A DNA stretch of 64,000 nucleotides, from assembly GCA_026874595.1 (NCBI GenBank), contig CM049322.1, positions 30,257,340-30,321,339 on the forward strand, read 5' to 3'. This document shows, one piece after another, positions 61,445 through 64,000 of this stretch. Position numbers and translations under genes: made by a program. This DNA comes from Sipunculus nudus. Taxonomy: Eukaryota > Annelida > Sipuncula > Golfingiida > Sipunculidae. Every line of letters begins with the position of its first letter. Position 1 is the first letter of the stretch. The notes beneath the pieces are model-generated. The model did not search any database. It was not told the DNA's origin and worked only from the letters and a program-made list of their open reading frames with translations.

Positions 61445-61791
61445 AGCGTGAAGGCTCGGCACCTCGACAGCGTTCGGCATTAAGACCAAACCGTATGGTA
61501 TGGTAATGGTAACATTGGTATATATCTGCATCTGTGCTGTAGATAAACTAAGACTAGTAAGAGAGCATTTGAGCCTGAATCTAAATACCTTATGAACAAA
61601 ATAAAAAATATTACTGCCTTCCGGGATATATTCTTAACGTAACTTTGGGGTAACTTACGCGCATTTTTTCCTTGACTCCCCGTAATGTAAATCCACAACT
61701 TTTATATTCCTTCTTAAGTTGTGTTCATGTCCCCTCACTGGTGTGCATGTGAGACCCGGAAATAACAGCACTGCCAATCGGGAATCTTCGC
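61445..61791. other. stretch with no recognised feature
   Basis: No gene or repeat family of this window is seen before the TIR element. Confidence 0.4.
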
Positions 61792-63225
61792 GGTTGTTAC
61801 TAAAACGCGTGCACGCATGCGTGCACGCGCGCGTGCACGCAGATTCACACTGTTTAAAAATATGCTAAAACGCGTGCGGCCCTGGGTGCGGACGGTGTAC
61901 AAATTAACTTAAATTTTGCAAAAATCAATTTAATTATTATAAATGATCAAAATATTATAGTCAAGGGCACGATGAAAGTAATTATTCAACTACAACCCAA
62001 TTTGTTTTCGATCGTTTACCGCATGGGGTCCTGGACTGTAGCGAGACACTTCCGGAATTGTTACATCTAAAACATCAAATATTTTACATCTTTATTTTTT
62101 TTAAGTATTCCGCCTGCAGTTAGTCCCGTTCTTTCTATGATTATGGATGAATGTGTATTTAAGAGTTTTTAAAGGCCTATTTACAATATTTAACGCAAAT
62201 TATAAACAAAAGAAATATTCGGTAATATAAACGGAAAGTATACTTTTAGAGAAAAAAAGGTTATATAATGAAAGATGGTAACAACAATACAACAACAATA
62301 CAAAAACTTAAATACACAAAATAACAGGATCTCGCTAACATTCAAATAAATAATTATATCACTTAATTATTTCAAGAAGAATATTTGATGTGTCTGTTTT
62401 TTAAATGAAAAAAAAATTATATGCTACTAGAGTCACAAAGAGGCGATTTTGTAAAAGCCCATTCTATTTACTTTAAACATATATTTGAATTATTTTTTTC
62501 CCTGCCCGTGGCTATGCCCATTTCCATTTTACAAATAGCACGTACATCTATGTTTTCATTGCATCTTACACAAATTTATTTTGCAATAAATTATATTAAA
62601 AAAAATTATATCTGGCAGATATATTTATATATACTTAAAATTTGACATAAGTTCACTACGAGTATATTTCTAATTCTCTCAGAAAAAAAAACAACAAATA
62701 TCAAATAAAAAGTAATAAGATGAATAATTAAAAATTTGTTCTAAATGTCCGGAATTGAACATAGCCAGGATTTAAATTAATATAAAACTGATTTATTGGT
62801 CCTCTTAATGCTGTAAGCTACAAATTTTGTATGTTGAATCGGTATTCACGAGGCCTGATAACATGCATTCATAATAAAATACATTTTTTTTTTATTTAAA
62901 AATTGTATTTTTTACACATTCAATTACCATTTACAATAAAACTATACAAAAACTCAATTAATGAAACTAAAATTGAATATGAACTTATGAAGTATATGAA
63001 TCTTTCAGTCAAATCAATGGGGTTTTACTTGTATGATGACCTGTAATATGTCTTTCACTTTGACGGTGTGGTAATATACAAGATTTAAGTTGATTTATGC
63101 TTGATATAAGTTCATTTGTACACCGTCCGCACTTTGGGCCGCACGCATTTTAGTAGGTTTGTTAAAATGGAAATCTGCGTGCATGTGTGCGTGCACGCAT
63201 GCGTGCACGCGTTCTGGTAACAACC
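61792..63225. mobile_element. 1.43-kb transposon with ~115-bp inverted repeats
   Basis: Left repeat about 61,792-61,910 and right repeat about 63,112-63,225. The outer ends are GGTTGTTAC and GTAACAACC. AATCTTCG directly flanks both sides (61783-61790 and 63226-63233), an 8-bp duplication that may be 9 with one change. The repeats contain GCGTGCACGCATGCGTGCAC, strongly alternating purine-pyrimidine. The interior is AT-rich with a 74-codon frame (62,421-62,642) lacking any known domain. Superfamily uncertain (hAT, P or Merlin all make 8-9 bp duplications). Confidence 0.75.
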
Positions 63226-63310
63226 AATCTTCGTGTGGTCTCGGAGCAATCGACCAATCACCGTACACTGGCGTCATCTGGGTATAGCCAATGATACTGA
63301 TAACGGGTCT

Positions 63311-63572
63311 AGTCTCTCCAACAGACGCCAGGTGCCGCTACCGCTCTTGCACCAGTACGTCTGTTATTGGACCCCAGTAAAGACAAGTAAACAATATTGT
63401 TTGGTTGTGTGGCAAAAATAATCCACTTTTGCTTGTCTATTGCAAGGGTGGTAGAGTAGGGGTATTCCTTGCGCATGCCAAACAACACTTCCGTTCCTAA
63501 TAAAAATGGCGTCCAATAACAGACGTACTGGTGCAAGAGCGGTAGCGGCACCTGGCGTCTGTTGGAGAGACT
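63311..63572. repeat. 61-bp perfect inverted repeat with 140-bp spacer
   Basis: The arm 63311-63371 is the exact reverse complement of 63512-63572. The right arm lies inside a short open frame with an ATG at 63506-63508 (22 codons, stop at 63572-63574). Sequence just outside is also partly shared (TAACGGGTCT at 63301 and again after 63574, in the same orientation). Confidence 0.8.
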
Positions 63573-64000
63573 AATAACGGGTCTGGCCTCCAATCTAGAC
63601 TGGTACCCTGCTCTATTAAGGCCCTCAGCCAAGCATAGAGACAGGCGTACAACGCCATCTTAAGTACTCCCAGTTGCAACTCCTGACCTACCTGTAGACT
63701 GGTTCCAACTCCAGCCTGCACGCTCATACCGATTGTCATGGACGCTCACGCGATCTTGGCTGGTTATCCGTGAAGATTTCTTATAAAATTACTTTCTTTA
63801 GTTATTTATAGTTTCCAAATATTGAAAAATAAGTTGTTGCACAAAAAGTCACTGATGGATGTATAGATGATACGATATACTGAATATTTGATATTCCACT
63901 GTACGGGGCATTGGTTTATTATCAATATCTATTAATCTAATCATTAATGTCACAAGAAATGTACAGCCAACTTTTGACAACTTCTCTGAGCAAGCAAAAT
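63573..64000. other. window end, no gene recognised
   Basis: Minus-strand sequence from 63,739 downwards is open for 80 codons and has a donor-like CAG/GTAGGT near 63,690, but no domain is recognisable. Confidence 0.3.

Overview
This window looks like a piece of a bivalve mollusc genome, or that of a closely related marine lophotrochozoan. It is AT-rich and has almost no coding sequence. The evidence for the organism is indirect: a candidate splice acceptor lies before the one clear gene, there is a tRNA-derived SINE and a LINE endonuclease relic, and several families combine tandem core repeats with (ACGG)n-type microsatellites. Those families resemble the pearl/CvA elements known from oysters, and one array carries the TGACCTTGACCTTTGACCT-type satellite common in such genomes. 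I cannot name the species.

The only convincing protein gene is at 300-1746 (+): a zinc-finger-like N-terminus followed by a complete TatD-type metal-dependent nuclease domain, split by one frameshift. Short possible terminal exons lie just before it (13-164) and after it (2133-2287). From 2.3 to 7.0 kb there is no gene, but there is a degenerate array built on the palindrome CACCTGTACAGGTG.

Most of the rest is mobile DNA. From 6,975 to 16,659 one element (K1) contains another (J). J contains a SINE (itself holding element A1) and an element I1 (itself holding element G). Further elements of the same general design are A2 (19.3-21.9 kb), L with O inside (24.7-26.4 kb), I2 with B1 inside (26.4-30.7 kb), H (30.7-33.2 kb), A3 (45.0-47.6 kb) and a B relic (50.8-57.0 kb) interrupted by M and F. 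All are non-autonomous. I read them as Helentron/HINE-like for four reasons: a short 5' terminus (ACAAG or ACTAGA) usually followed by a small hairpin, a subterminal repeat, a 3' hairpin whose 3' arm is the complement of that subterminal repeat, and insertion into A-runs without target duplication. The last point is shown by uninterrupted copies inside the window. No Rep-helicase gene is present.

Separate classes of DNA transposon are also visible. An 8.0-kb foldback-like element (34,162-42,179) has a perfect 9-bp target duplication, and its long inverted arms are made of ~175-bp modules in a ~530-bp higher-order repeat. There is a 392-bp hAT-like MITE with an 8-bp duplication (33,474-33,865) and a 1.43-kb element with ~115-bp inverted repeats rich in alternating CG/CA/TG steps (61,792-63,225). 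A 61-bp perfect inverted repeat lies at 63,311-63,572.

The most interesting signal is the common end design of the Helentron-like families. In five families with unrelated end sequences, the 3' hairpin carries a mismatch or bulge at the junction of two stem segments, while the 5' subterminal repeat matches the 3' arm across that same base in nearly all copies. This suggests two competing pairings of the element ends.
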